Shown: positions 42,873 to 52,130, counted from the stretch's first letter. The stretch is DNA of 53,185 nucleotides from JAXGQE01 sp040766585 (GCA_040766585.1 JAXGQE010000013.1:1-53185); one strand, 5' to 3'. The notes: generated by a model from the sequence alone, not told the origin. Program-made: numbers and translations.

Positions 42873-43676
42873 ATGAGCAATCTGAATCATTGCCACCAAT
42901 GCGGTACTGGACTGCCGCAGGGAGCCCGTTTCTGTCCCAACTGTGGGGCAGCCCAGGAAACCACATCTTCAAAGGAGACCCTTCCCCGAAATCCAAAGAA
43001 TGAGCCGCTGCCCGACAGCGCTGGCGGTGAGACGATTCCATCCGTCCGTATGACGATGCCACCTCCACCGCCGCCACCGGAACCCAAGGCGGTTGAAGCA
43101 CCCCCGTCCAAAACCGATCCGATTCCACCTCCACCCCCAGCGAAACTCGATACAAAAGCAGACGAATTTTCATCGCCCAAACCAGCGTATCCTGAATACA
43201 GCACCCCGTCGGTGCTGCGCCGGGGTATTGCTTTGCTTTTGGATTCCCTGCTGGTACTGGCCCCCCTGGTGTCTTTGTACTTCATCGAGCCGGTCCGGAT
43301 TGTTCTCATGGAAGTCTATTACCAATATATCGACTTTGGCGATGTCATGGTTCTGGAGCCGCAGACTTACTATGCCACGGCTGCACTGGCCGGTCTGGCA
43401 CTGCTTTGGGGCATCCTCTATACCCTAACACGGGATGGCGGGGGACGCAGTGTGGGAAAACGCCTGGCTGGGCTGACGGTGATTCATCGAGCCAGCCATC
43501 GTCCCATATCCCGGGGCCGTTCAGTCACGCGGAATGTCCTGTGGATCATCCCCGTGATGAATCTGGTAATCCTGGTTCTGGATATTCTTCTGGTTCTGTC
43601 TCGCACCGACCGCCGTCGTGTCGGGGATTTAGTGGCCGATACCCGGGTGATCCTGACCCGAGAGGCTGCTCGATAG
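42873..43676 (+). CDS. Zinc-ribbon RDD-family membrane protein
   Basis: 267 residues. An N-terminal zinc ribbon (Cys7, Cys10, Cys21, Cys24; CHQCGTGLP and CPNCGAAQ) is followed by a ~90-residue proline-rich, probably disordered linker (PPPPPPPEPK, PPPPPAK). An RDD domain with three membrane helices follows (SVLRRGIALLLDSLLVLAP, then GRSVGKRLAGLTV, then RRRVGDLVADTRVI). RDD proteins are implicated in small-molecule or Na+/H+ transport but are mostly uncharacterised. The ATG has GGGAGGCAGGAG upstream. It precedes the ABC importer genes by about 100 bases and is likely the first gene of the operon. Confidence 0.85.
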   Translation: MSNLNHCHQCGTGLPQGARFCPNCGAAQETTSSKETLPRNPKNEPLPDSAGGETIPSVRMTMPPPPPPPEPKAVEAPPSKTDPIPPPPPAKLDTKADEFSSPKPAYPEYSTPSVLRRGIALLLDSLLVLAPLVSLYFIEPVRIVLMEVYYQYIDFGDVMVLEPQTYYATAALAGLALLWGILYTLTRDGGGRSVGKRLAGLTVIHRASHRPISRGRSVTRNVLWIIPVMNLVILVLDILLVLSRTDRRRVGDLVADTRVILTREAAR

Positions 43677-43778
43677 CGTTGACATCCCATTCTTTTGGCC
43701 GGGATTCCAGAAAGTATATACGGTATGAATGAATCGGATCCGACACTCTTCAATAAATCCAGGAAAAGGAGCGATTGG

Positions 43779-44795
43779 ATGAAACGATACGCGATACTCT
43801 TCATACTCATGGCAATAATGGTTGGTGCTGTCAGCTGCGGCAGCAGTCCGGAAGAAGTCGTCATTTATACTTCCGTGGACCAGATGTATTCGGAGCCCAT
43901 TTTAGCCGCATTCCAACAGGAAACCGGCATTCGAGTTCAAGCAGTCTACGATGTGGAAGCCACCAAAACCACCGGGATGGTGCAGAGGCTCATTGCCGAA
44001 AAAAACCAGCCTCGGGCCGATGTGTTCTGGAGTGGAGAAGTGGTGATGACCATGCTGTTGAAAGAAGAAGGGATTCTCGCTCCCTATGCGTCTCCCAACG
44101 CCGCCGATATTCCGGATACTTTCCGGGATCCGGAGCATTATTGGACCGGTTTTGCCGGAAGAGCTCGAATTTTGCTGATCAACACCGAAAGAGTTTCTCA
44201 AGACCAATGGCCCCGCTCCATACGGGACCTGGCCGATGAGAAATGGGCAAATGGACAGACTGCCATAGCGCTCCCCATGTTTGGTACCACTGCCACTCAC
44301 GCAGCGGGTTTGTATTCCCGCTGGGGAGATGATGCGGCCCGAGAGTTTTTCGCGGACCTGAAAGACAACGGGGTAAAGATTCTGGACGGTAATGGACCGG
44401 TGAAGGATCAGGTAGCCCGGGGAAATCTGGCTTTCGGCCTGACTGATACGGACGATGCCATGCTGGCCGTGGCAGACGGCGATCCGGTAACCATTGTCTT
44501 CCCGGATCAGGAAGAAGACAGGTTGGGAACCTTCATCATTCCCAATACCGTGGTGAAAATTGCGGGTGGGCCGAATCCGGACGCCGCCCAGCGATTGATC
44601 GATTACCTCCTCAGCCATGAAGTGGAGAGAAAACTGGTTGAAAGCGGATGGTGTCATTTTCCGGTTCGGGATTACCCCGATCTGGATACGGGGTTGGATA
44701 CCGCCGGAGTGCGGGAAATGGCGGTGAACTATGAAGAAATTTACTTCAAGCTGGAATCGTCCACAGAGGATTTGCGCAATCTTTTCATCCAATAA
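43779..44795 (+). CDS. Fe3+-type ABC transporter substrate-binding lipoprotein
   Basis: 338 residues from the ATG at 43779 (AAAGGAG upstream). A signal peptide ends in a lipobox AVSC, with Cys20 lipidated. The mature part is a bacterial extracellular solute-binding protein of the AfuA/FbpA type: EVVIYTSVDQMYSEPILAAFQQ at the start, RADVFWSGEVVMT and FGLTDTDDA in the lobes. Such proteins bind ferric iron, its chelates, or small anions such as phosphonates and thiosulfate; the tyrosine pair of FbpA is not evident, so the ligand is open. The permease and ATPase follow directly. A longer in-frame upstream start is rejected because it would precede the signal peptide. Confidence 0.9.
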   Translation: MKRYAILFILMAIMVGAVSCGSSPEEVVIYTSVDQMYSEPILAAFQQETGIRVQAVYDVEATKTTGMVQRLIAEKNQPRADVFWSGEVVMTMLLKEEGILAPYASPNAADIPDTFRDPEHYWTGFAGRARILLINTERVSQDQWPRSIRDLADEKWANGQTAIALPMFGTTATHAAGLYSRWGDDAAREFFADLKDNGVKILDGNGPVKDQVARGNLAFGLTDTDDAMLAVADGDPVTIVFPDQEEDRLGTFIIPNTVVKIAGGPNPDAAQRLIDYLLSHEVERKLVESGWCHFPVRDYPDLDTGLDTAGVREMAVNYEEIYFKLESSTEDLRNLFIQ

Positions 44796-46395
44796 TCGGG
44801 GGCGATGGTCCACTGCGGCCATGGGTTTTTGCCTTCTGCTTTGTTTGAGTCCCCTGCTCTTTCTGGCAATGGGAGCCGCAGCTCAGATGATTTCAAATGA
44901 TTTTAGCTCGTTTTCTCTGCTGATGCCATCTGGAAGGCGGGCTCTGCTGCTGGTAAACACCCTGATTCTGGGCTTATCCGTGGCTGTGGGGTGTTTGCTA
45001 CCGGCTGTGTTTCTAGGCAGTACGGCATCGAGATCCGTGGGTCTGCACAGTCAGCCGCTGATGGTGCTGTTGCTGCTGTTTGCAGCCATCCCACCCTATA
45101 TACACGGTCTCAGCTGGATCGGATTCTCGGATTGGCTCCGGTCCCTGGGGGAGGCTCTGTCCCTGCCCGTGGTTTCTGTGGGGGGATGGGTCAGCACCTT
45201 GTGGGTGCAGACCATGTCCTGGGGTCCATTGGCGGTGGGGTTGGTCTGGCTGGGTGCCGCCTCTGTGCCCCGGGTATTGAAAGATGCCGGGCGATTGATG
45301 ACGGATGAGCACACGGTTTGGCAGCGAGTGACCCTACCCTTGATGAAACCGGCCCTGGCCGCTGCAGCCGGACTGGTCATGCTGATGAGCATGACCGACT
45401 ATATGATTCCAACACTGTTTCAAAAAAGTGTCTATCCATTGGAAATATTTGCGGAATACTCAGCCAGTGGCAATCCCTACGGCGCCTTCTGGCTGTCTCT
45501 GCCGTTAATCGCAGCCACCGTCGTAATTTTTTTGCGACTGTGTTCTCCGATGCTGGCTTCCGGATGGCAGCCGGATTATCGGGAGGATGAACAGATCCGG
45601 GATCGGCCGGCATGGTTTCAATGGGCGCATCGAGGGGCATGGATCTGGGGAAGTCTTCTGCTCTTTGTGCCGCTGATTCAGCTGCTTTTGGGATCGGGAT
45701 CCCTCCGCGTCATCCTGGATAGCGTAGCGGCTGGAAGAAATGAAATATCAGTCAGTCTGCTGACAGCCGGTCTGGCGGGGGCCATTAGTCTGGTTCCAGC
45801 ATTGGGGGCCGCGTTTTACTTGCAGCGCTGCAGCCGACAAAAACGACAGATCTGGCTTTTCCTCCTTCTGGTGCCGTTGGCTGTCCCGCCTCCCTTAATG
45901 GGAATTGGTCTGGTCACCATCTGGAATCGGCCGCTTCCTTTGGATATGTACGGCAGTTTGGCCATGCCTGTAATGGCGGCATTGGTTCGTTTTCTTCCAC
46001 TGGTGGTGTTGGTGGTCTGGACCCATCTGCAGCGACTGGACCGAAAGCTTCTGGAGGCGGTGGAACTACTGCCGGTATCCACCTACCGCCGGTGGCGCAA
46101 AGGGATCCTGCCATTGTTGAAGCCGGGGCTTGTGGCTGGATTCTGTCTGATGGCTGCGTTGACTTTGGGAGAAGTGGGCGCCACTGTGGTGGTGACTCCA
46201 CCCGGGTATTCCACCCTGGCGATCCGCATTTTTAACCTGCTGCATTACGGGGCGAGAGAAGCGGTGGCCGGATTGTGTCTGTTTTTATTGAGTTTGATCT
46301 TGATCTTTTCCGCCATAGCTGTTGCCAGTCTGCAGTCTGTAAATACGGCAAAACAGAAAGGAGATCCCCATGCTGGAAGCGCGAGCCATCCATAA
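44731..46395 (+). CDS. ABC transporter permease, fused double (FbpB/AfuB type)
   Basis: Up to 554 residues with about twelve membrane helices. Two homologous halves each end in a binding-protein-dependent transport loop: RLMTDEHTVWQRVTLPLMKPAL in the first and EAVELLPVSTYRRWRKGILPL in the second, the EAA-G loops that contact the ATPase. Such double permeases pair with Fe3+-type binding proteins. The start is uncertain. ATG 44731 overlaps the lipoprotein gene by 65 bases but gives a basic segment (NNRGRW) before the first helix, as the positive-inside rule prefers; ATG 44821 has no clear ribosome binding site. Confidence 0.88.
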   Translation: MKKFTSSWNRPQRICAIFSSNNRGRWSTAAMGFCLLLCLSPLLFLAMGAAAQMISNDFSSFSLLMPSGRRALLLVNTLILGLSVAVGCLLPAVFLGSTASRSVGLHSQPLMVLLLLFAAIPPYIHGLSWIGFSDWLRSLGEALSLPVVSVGGWVSTLWVQTMSWGPLAVGLVWLGAASVPRVLKDAGRLMTDEHTVWQRVTLPLMKPALAAAAGLVMLMSMTDYMIPTLFQKSVYPLEIFAEYSASGNPYGAFWLSLPLIAATVVIFLRLCSPMLASGWQPDYREDEQIRDRPAWFQWAHRGAWIWGSLLLFVPLIQLLLGSGSLRVILDSVAAGRNEISVSLLTAGLAGAISLVPALGAAFYLQRCSRQKRQIWLFLLLVPLAVPPPLMGIGLVTIWNRPLPLDMYGSLAMPVMAALVRFLPLVVLVVWTHLQRLDRKLLEAVELLPVSTYRRWRKGILPLLKPGLVAGFCLMAALTLGEVGATVVVTPPGYSTLAIRIFNLLHYGAREAVAGLCLFLLSLILIFSAIAVASLQSVNTAKQKGDPHAGSASHP

Positions 46396-47029
46396 ATCGT
46401 ACGATTCCATCCAAGCGGTCCGGGATGTGTCCATTCACATTGGACGCGGTGAAACCGTGGTAATTCAGGGTGCATCTGGCAGCGGGAAAACAACTTTTCT
46501 GCGTCTTTTGGCCGGACTGGAAAAACCGGACAGGGGGACTGTCTGGCAGGATGGACAGGTTGTTGTCTCAGCGGATGAATGTGTACCACCTCACCGTCGG
46601 GCTCTGGGGTTCGTATTTCAAGAGTCGGCGCTGTGGCCGCATCTTTCTGCCGCGGACAATATCGGTTTTGGGTTGGAATCACTGCCCCGCGGTGAGGCAC
46701 AGATACGGGTGCACCATCTGGCCCACCTGCTGGGAATCGAAGAACTTTTAACCCGGCATCCCCATGAACTCTCCGGCGGACAGGCTCGCCGGGTCGCTAT
46801 AGCCCGCACATTGGCGCCCCGACCGACCCTTCTTTTGCTGGACGAGCCGTTGGTGCATTTGGATCGAGATCTTTCCGAGCAAGTCATGATGCTGATCCGG
46901 CAAGAATCCCAGGGACTTAATGCGGCGTTGGTGGTTGTTACCCATGATCATGATGAGGCAGACCGGTGGGGCGGGCAACGCTTCCGGATGATTCAAGGAT
47001 GCCTGGAAGCGGTGAAATCGTATGGATAA
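46370..47029 (+). CDS. ABC transporter ATP-binding protein
   Basis: 219 residues. Walker A GASGSGKT (34-41), Q-loop FVFQES, signature LSGGQARR, Walker B LLLLDEPLVHLD and switch His in VVVTHDHDEA: a complete nucleotide-binding subunit of the Fe3+/thiamine/spermidine importer type. It lacks the C-terminal TOBE domain found in longer FbpC proteins. The ATG lies 26 bases inside the permease gene behind AAAGGAG, and its own end overlaps the propeller gene by 8 bases. Confidence 0.92.
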   Translation: MLEARAIHKSYDSIQAVRDVSIHIGRGETVVIQGASGSGKTTFLRLLAGLEKPDRGTVWQDGQVVVSADECVPPHRRALGFVFQESALWPHLSAADNIGFGLESLPRGEAQIRVHHLAHLLGIEELLTRHPHELSGGQARRVAIARTLAPRPTLLLLDEPLVHLDRDLSEQVMMLIRQESQGLNAALVVVTHDHDEADRWGGQRFRMIQGCLEAVKSYG

Positions 47030-48065
47030 AACAACCCAGGGAAAATATGCCCCGGCAAAATTGATTCTGATCCTGCTGATTCTGACCGTAACAGCCGGTG
47101 CCGGGCGATGGCTCAGCCAGCAGCAGTCAGCCCCCAACAGCCAGCTGGGCGTGATTGTGTCACCGCCGGATGAAGCGACGGTCCTGGCAGTGCAAGATCC
47201 ATGGATTTGGAGCGGTGGGCTCAGCGGTCTCTATCGAATCGACAGCCGCAGTCGGGTTGTAGACCGGGTGTATCCAGAGTACCGCTTCATCAAAGGATTG
47301 GTGGTTGATTCAGATAATCGCTTGTGGATCGGGCATGAGGAAGGGATTACCGTGATGGATGATCAGGGACGGTACTTCACTCTGACGGAAGCAGACGGGC
47401 TTCCGGATGGGCACATCACCTGCCTGATGCAGGATTCACAGGGACGGATCTGGGCCGGTACCTGGAAAGGAGCGGCCTGCTGGGATGGACAGAATTGGCA
47501 GGTCCTGGACCAGAGAAACGGTCTTTTGTCGGACATGGTCAACTGTATTTTGGAGGATTCCCGGGGAGGTTTCTGGTTTGGCTCGTATGCCGATCCCCAG
47601 GGGGGATTGACCCGATGGGATGAAGAAGGAGCCGTTGTCTACACGACCAAAGACCGACTCCCCCATACCAGCATCAGCATGCTGATGGAAGACCAGAATG
47701 GAAGGGTATGGGCTGCCTGCGGTCATCTGCAGCGGGGTGGCGCCGCGGTCCTGCGCTGGAATGGAATCCGCTGGCAGGTGACGGAGGTTCTGACGGAAGA
47801 TGAGGGTCTTCCGGGACCCAAAGTTCGCTCCGTGTACCAGAATGGGCAGGGACAGTTTTTTTTGGGTACAGAACTAAACGGGCTGGCGGTCTCCGCCGGC
47901 GATGGATGGAGAGTTTTGGACCGCAAAGACGGTCTGGCCGGAAGCGAGATCAAAATGATGGTGGAACAACCAACGGGGACCTACTGGCTGGCTACCGATG
48001 AGGGGATCTCCGTTGTAACTCATGAAGAGTTGCAGCAGGCACTGGCAGAGAATGAGGGGGAATGA
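47022..48065 (+). CDS. Membrane-anchored two-component-regulator-type beta-propeller
   Basis: 347 residues. One N-terminal signal anchor (about 12-30) is followed by six or seven propeller blades of the Reg_prop type with recurring DSDNRLWIGHEEGITVMD, DSQGRIWAGTWKGAACWD and DSRGGFWFGSYADPQGG patterns. In hybrid sensors such propellers sense extracellular polysaccharide breakdown products, but here no kinase is attached, so it is a stand-alone sensor or scaffold on the outer face of the membrane. It overlaps the ATPase gene by 8 bases and the next gene by 4. Confidence 0.85.
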   Translation: MDKTTQGKYAPAKLILILLILTVTAGAGRWLSQQQSAPNSQLGVIVSPPDEATVLAVQDPWIWSGGLSGLYRIDSRSRVVDRVYPEYRFIKGLVVDSDNRLWIGHEEGITVMDDQGRYFTLTEADGLPDGHITCLMQDSQGRIWAGTWKGAACWDGQNWQVLDQRNGLLSDMVNCILEDSRGGFWFGSYADPQGGLTRWDEEGAVVYTTKDRLPHTSISMLMEDQNGRVWAACGHLQRGGAAVLRWNGIRWQVTEVLTEDEGLPGPKVRSVYQNGQGQFFLGTELNGLAVSAGDGWRVLDRKDGLAGSEIKMMVEQPTGTYWLATDEGISVVTHEELQQALAENEGE

Positions 48066-50344
48066 AGATGGACAAACGCAGTGCAGAAAAAGCGTATGGG
48101 CAGATGAAGAAGAATCTGGACCGTGGCAGATTGACCCGGGAGCAGTTCATCCAGCAGGTGGCTGATTTACGCTATCAGGATGCGTCCGGTGTCTGGTACC
48201 AGATCCGGCCGGAGGATGGATCCTGGCTGCGTTGGGACGGAACCCAATGGATTCCGGTGCCCTCTGCCACCATCCGCTCCACATCTCCAAAAGCATCGAA
48301 GCAGGGAAAAAAGGAGCCGTTGGGCGAGCCGGAAACGCTTTTTCAATTGGGTGTATTGATCGTCAAAGGAGTTGTTCAGGGGCTGGTGCGGCGCTTGGGC
48401 TGGATGGCGGCATTGGCGGTGGGGGTGTGGGTCCTTCACACCTATCTCCTGGCAGGCCCCAACAATGGATTTTGGAAGGTCACCACAGTGTGGCTGGGCA
48501 TGATTCTGGCCTTGCGGGGTCGTATGGTGGGCGGCACTCTGTTCTGGATGCTGGCATTCGGGCTGGCTGCCACGATATTCACGCTGGTACGTACTTGGGG
48601 AATGGGTGGATTCTTGAAACGACTGGGATCGGTGCCCCGCGAAATCCGGCGGGCCCGCAGCCGGGTACCTCAACAGGAATCGCGAATCCTCCTGGCAGCC
48701 GCTGCCGTATCACTGATCCCGGCCGCTTTGATTGGAAACCGACTGGTCAGTCTTCTGGCAGCTGCAGGCGTGTATCTTTCACTCACCCAGGGATTCAATG
48801 GATTTCTCTTTTTGGTGGTGCGCCTGGGCTGGTCAGATTTGGCGCGCTGGTTCCATTGGAAAGGATTGAATCCATTTCGTCCGGCCGCAGCCTATTTGGT
48901 GATTGCCGGACTGGCAGCGGGACTGCTGGTGGGGGCGGTGCTGCCGTATCATCCCTATTCCGGACTGATTGCGGCGTTCGCCCTGGTAGTTTTGGCCGTT
49001 ACCCAGAAAAAAACGGCCGTACAGGGTTTGTCGTGCTTGTTATTCTGTATTGTGCTGCTGACAGTTCGTCAAGCATTCGGACACGATGGCGGTGCCTATG
49101 AAGCCGGCGGCTGGGAGCGTTGGCTGGGAAGCACAGGTGCACTGACGGCGGTGCTTCATGGGCTGCCTCCGGCTTTTGGAGCCGTTCTGGGAACGGTATT
49201 GGGAGCCGGGGCGCTGCAGGGGATTCAACCGCCTGAGACCACCACACGGATCCTCAGCGGAGCCGAAGCGCTGGAATGGCTGCAGGATCCGGACCGAGGC
49301 CTCATGGTGGACGGTGTCCTCACCGACCGATTCTGGAACAGCTGGTACAACCAGCTCGGCGGCGGCAACCCGTACGGACTGGGAGCTATTGCCGGTGAAT
49401 GGGATCCGGATGACCGCAATCGACGGTTGGAAGATATAACCATTGTGGTGGAAGATATGCAACCGGCCGAACCGGTAAAAGTGGATGATGTTGTGGATAC
49501 CGATTCAACGGGTTCGGGTTCCGATCCGGATACAGATACCAGCGACGATGGAAACGATACGGATCAACCTCCAGTCAAACTCGACGAGGGAACCGAACCG
49601 GTGAAAGAGGATGAAGGCGGGCCGAAAGCTCCGCCCCCGGAAGAAAAGCCGCCGGAATCAAAACCGCCTCAAGGACCCAAACTGGACGAAAACGGTATGC
49701 CGGTGGGGATCAAACCGCGGGATTATCTGACGCAGCTGATGAATCAGATTGTCCAAGACCGTGCCGGAGGTGAGAACGGTCCTCGTTATTGGGTGACCAA
49801 TCGGGATATCAGTCGGTTGAACCTGGGTCCGGTTATGCCGGGGAGACCCATCATTCAGTTCTTTACCAGCCTGATCAATTACCGGGTCACTCGACCGGTA
49901 ATGGAATATTTGGCCGGTTGGCAGGGCGGTACCTGCGGTGATTTTGCTGAGTGGGGCATGCACTGGGTGGGGGATGATCTGAGGAGGACTTTTGGCAATG
50001 GAGTGTATGTGGAGCAAATCGTTCTGCAGCGCAACTCCATGATCAACCATGCGGCCACCAAAGTCATTTTACCCAATGGTGAACGGTATGTGATGGATTT
50101 TTGGGACGGAATTCAAGATAGAAAACCGCATATGTACACCGAACAGGAGTGGCTAAATAAATGGAAGCCCCAGCTGGGTGGAAATCCCCAGGTGACTTCC
50201 GTCAGCTATATGGAATCTCAACTGAAAAATCTGGTCAGCATCCTGGGCAATCAGGAGGAAGCGTTTGAAATGTTTTTGGATAGCAATAAAAACAGCCCTC
50301 AGGCACAGACTCTGATCAAAAGTTTTAGGAGGAATCCATGGTGA
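48062..50344 (+). CDS. Large membrane protein with Trp-rich module and transglutaminase/papain-like domain
   Basis: 760 residues; I know no described protein with this plan. Residues about 10-66 form a helix plus Trp-rich module ending in QIRPEDGSWLRWDGTQW, shared with the next gene. About 105-390 is a multi-helix membrane region (eight to ten hydrophobic segments). About 470-560 is an acidic, proline-rich, disordered linker (SDPDTDTSDDGNDTD). The C-terminal ~200 residues read as a cysteine-peptidase/transglutaminase-type fold: Cys625 in GGTCGDFAEW, His663 in INHAATKV and Asp679 in YVMDFWDG, in the order of a Cys-His-Asp triad. The ATG overlaps the propeller stop (ATGA). Substrate and localisation of the catalytic domain (outside, if topology is even) are inferred. 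Confidence 0.85.
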   Translation: MKMDKRSAEKAYGQMKKNLDRGRLTREQFIQQVADLRYQDASGVWYQIRPEDGSWLRWDGTQWIPVPSATIRSTSPKASKQGKKEPLGEPETLFQLGVLIVKGVVQGLVRRLGWMAALAVGVWVLHTYLLAGPNNGFWKVTTVWLGMILALRGRMVGGTLFWMLAFGLAATIFTLVRTWGMGGFLKRLGSVPREIRRARSRVPQQESRILLAAAAVSLIPAALIGNRLVSLLAAAGVYLSLTQGFNGFLFLVVRLGWSDLARWFHWKGLNPFRPAAAYLVIAGLAAGLLVGAVLPYHPYSGLIAAFALVVLAVTQKKTAVQGLSCLLFCIVLLTVRQAFGHDGGAYEAGGWERWLGSTGALTAVLHGLPPAFGAVLGTVLGAGALQGIQPPETTTRILSGAEALEWLQDPDRGLMVDGVLTDRFWNSWYNQLGGGNPYGLGAIAGEWDPDDRNRRLEDITIVVEDMQPAEPVKVDDVVDTDSTGSGSDPDTDTSDDGNDTDQPPVKLDEGTEPVKEDEGGPKAPPPEEKPPESKPPQGPKLDENGMPVGIKPRDYLTQLMNQIVQDRAGGENGPRYWVTNRDISRLNLGPVMPGRPIIQFFTSLINYRVTRPVMEYLAGWQGGTCGDFAEWGMHWVGDDLRRTFGNGVYVEQIVLQRNSMINHAATKVILPNGERYVMDFWDGIQDRKPHMYTEQEWLNKWKPQLGGNPQVTSVSYMESQLKNLVSILGNQEEAFEMFLDSNKNSPQAQTLIKSFRRNPW

Positions 50345-50889
50345 GCACAAAGGAACGAACTCAAAAACAGATCGAAGCCGATCTGCTGCAAAAAAACAAT
50401 GAGTCCGCGGTCCCCGGCGCCACCGTTCAGGAGGTGCTGGGACCCATGGAAAACTGGCACCTTCGGGTAGGAGACTATGAATTTTTTCTAAACCCCATGA
50501 CCGCCCACTGGATGTTTTATGATCCGGTGCATCACTGCTGGGTACGAAGCGGGCACCAGGCCGGGGAGGGCTCATTTGTACTGGATGATATGGGGGAACT
50601 CTCATTTACACCCGCAGACTCTCCGGTACCCGTAGCGCCCATTGCCATCCCAAAATGGCAGAAAGACCCGCAATACCAGCCATTTTTTGATCTGGAAGTA
50701 AAGTATGTGCAGTTGCTGGAGTCGTTTAAGTTCCAAGATATCAGTGAAGATGATTTTGTGCAATCGGTGCATCAGCTCCGTCTTCAGGATCCGCAGGGAA
50801 TCTGGTGGCAGATTCGTCCGGAAGATGGCGGCTGGTACCGGTGGGACGGCACCCAGTGGGTGGATGATGTGCCCTACCAAACAGAATAG
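50338..50889 (+). CDS. Small protein with two Trp-rich (WW/GYF-like) modules
   Basis: 183 residues, soluble, unrecognised. Residues about 37-70 (WHLRVGDYEFFLNPMT then HHCWVRSG) form a short aromatic module. Residues about 120-178 (helix FVQSVHQLRLQDP then QIRPEDGGWYRWDGTQW) are a near copy of the N-terminal module of the preceding 760-residue protein. The shared module suggests that both proteins bind the same partner, perhaps the proline-rich linkers of the RDD or membrane protein, as WW or GYF domains do; that is inference. The ATG overlaps the upstream stop by 7 bases behind AGGAGG. Confidence 0.8.
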   Translation: MVSTKERTQKQIEADLLQKNNESAVPGATVQEVLGPMENWHLRVGDYEFFLNPMTAHWMFYDPVHHCWVRSGHQAGEGSFVLDDMGELSFTPADSPVPVAPIAIPKWQKDPQYQPFFDLEVKYVQLLESFKFQDISEDDFVQSVHQLRLQDPQGIWWQIRPEDGGWYRWDGTQWVDDVPYQTE

Positions 50890-50969
50890 GGATTCAAAAA
50901 CCACAAGAACAAGGAATTGCTTAAATATATAAGCGGGATCTGCGGATCCCAACACAAGGGGGCAGTGGA

Positions 50970-52130
50970 ATGTTGCTCATAAAAAACGCTCGTATGTATA
51001 CCATGGGTGCAGCCGGGATTGTGGATGGCTGGCTGCTGGCAGAAAACGGTCAGATTCAGGAGATTGGAACAGGCGAACCACCGGACACGGAAGGGCAGGT
51101 CATCGATGCCGGCGGCCATTGGGTGTTCCCGGGATTTATTGATGCCCACTGCCACATCGGCATGTGGGAAGAAGGAATTGGTTTCGAAGGAGCCGATGGC
51201 AATGAAATGACGGATCCGGTCACTCCCCACCTGAGAGCCGTGGATGCCATCAATCCCATGGATGAAGCCTTTGGCAACGCATTGCGGGGAGGGGTAACGA
51301 CAGCGGCTACCGGACCCGGCAGTGCCAATGTCATCGGGGGTACTTTTTCTGTGTTGAAGATGTCTGGAAAACGAGTGGATGACATGATCATCCGGGCGGA
51401 TTCGGCGATGAAAGTGGCATTCGGCGAAAATCCCAAACGTGTATACTCCGAAAAGAAGACACTGCCCAGCACGCGCATGGGCACGGCCGCTGCGCTGCGG
51501 GAAACTTTGGCGAGGGCAAAAGCATACTGGGAGAAAAAAGAAGCTGCCAACGGGGATCCCGGGAAATATCCCATCTTTGATATGAAGCTGGAAGCCATGA
51601 GACCGGTAATCCAAAAGGAGATTCCGCTCAAAGCCCATGCCCATCGGGCGGATGATATTTATACCGCCATTCGCATTGCCCGGGAATTTGATCTGAAGTT
51701 AACATTGGAACACTGCACCGAAGGACATCTGATTGCCGATGATCTGGCTCGGGAAGGATATCCGGCCATAGTGGGGCCGACCTTCGGCAGCAAAACCAAA
51801 TTTGAGCTGAACAAGAAAACCTTTGATACCCCCCGGGTACTGGCAGAAGCCGGGGTGAAAATTGCCATCATGACCGACAGCCCGGTGATTCCTCTGGAAT
51901 ATCTGGTACTGTGTGCCGCTTTGGCTCACAAATCCGGTCTGCCGGAAGAAGAAGCATTCAAAGCCATCACCATCTATCCGGCAGAGATACTGGAGGTATC
52001 TCACCGCATTGGCAGCCTGGAGCCAGGTAAAGACGCTGATTTGGTGATTTGGGACCGCCATCCTTTTGACTTGCAGGCTTTGGTGGAATACACGATCATT
52101 GGAGGTCAGGTGGTCTACAGGCGGGACTAG
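50970..52130 (+). CDS. Amidohydrolase (imidazolonepropionase/dihydroorotase-like)
   Basis: 386 residues of the amidohydrolase superfamily. His60 and His62 in FIDAHCHIG bind metal; KAHAHRADD and LEHCTEGH supply later histidines; MTDSPVIP supplies the catalytic Asp. The C-terminal strand with GSLEPGKDADLVIWDRHPFD is typical of cytosolic amidohydrolases whose substrate is a cyclic amide or similar. It most resembles the uncharacterised imidazolonepropionase-related group. The ATG has AAGGGGGCAG upstream, 80 bases after the Trp-rich gene, with no terminator between, so it may be the last gene of the same operon. Confidence 0.88.
   Translation: MLLIKNARMYTMGAAGIVDGWLLAENGQIQEIGTGEPPDTEGQVIDAGGHWVFPGFIDAHCHIGMWEEGIGFEGADGNEMTDPVTPHLRAVDAINPMDEAFGNALRGGVTTAATGPGSANVIGGTFSVLKMSGKRVDDMIIRADSAMKVAFGENPKRVYSEKKTLPSTRMGTAAALRETLARAKAYWEKKEAANGDPGKYPIFDMKLEAMRPVIQKEIPLKAHAHRADDIYTAIRIAREFDLKLTLEHCTEGHLIADDLAREGYPAIVGPTFGSKTKFELNKKTFDTPRVLAEAGVKIAIMTDSPVIPLEYLVLCAALAHKSGLPEEEAFKAITIYPAEILEVSHRIGSLEPGKDADLVIWDRHPFDLQALVEYTIIGGQVVYRRD

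Noticed and set aside
48232..49101. 289-codon plus-strand frame
   Set aside because: Frame-shifted shadow of the 760-residue membrane protein with Gly/Arg/Ser-rich nonsense composition.
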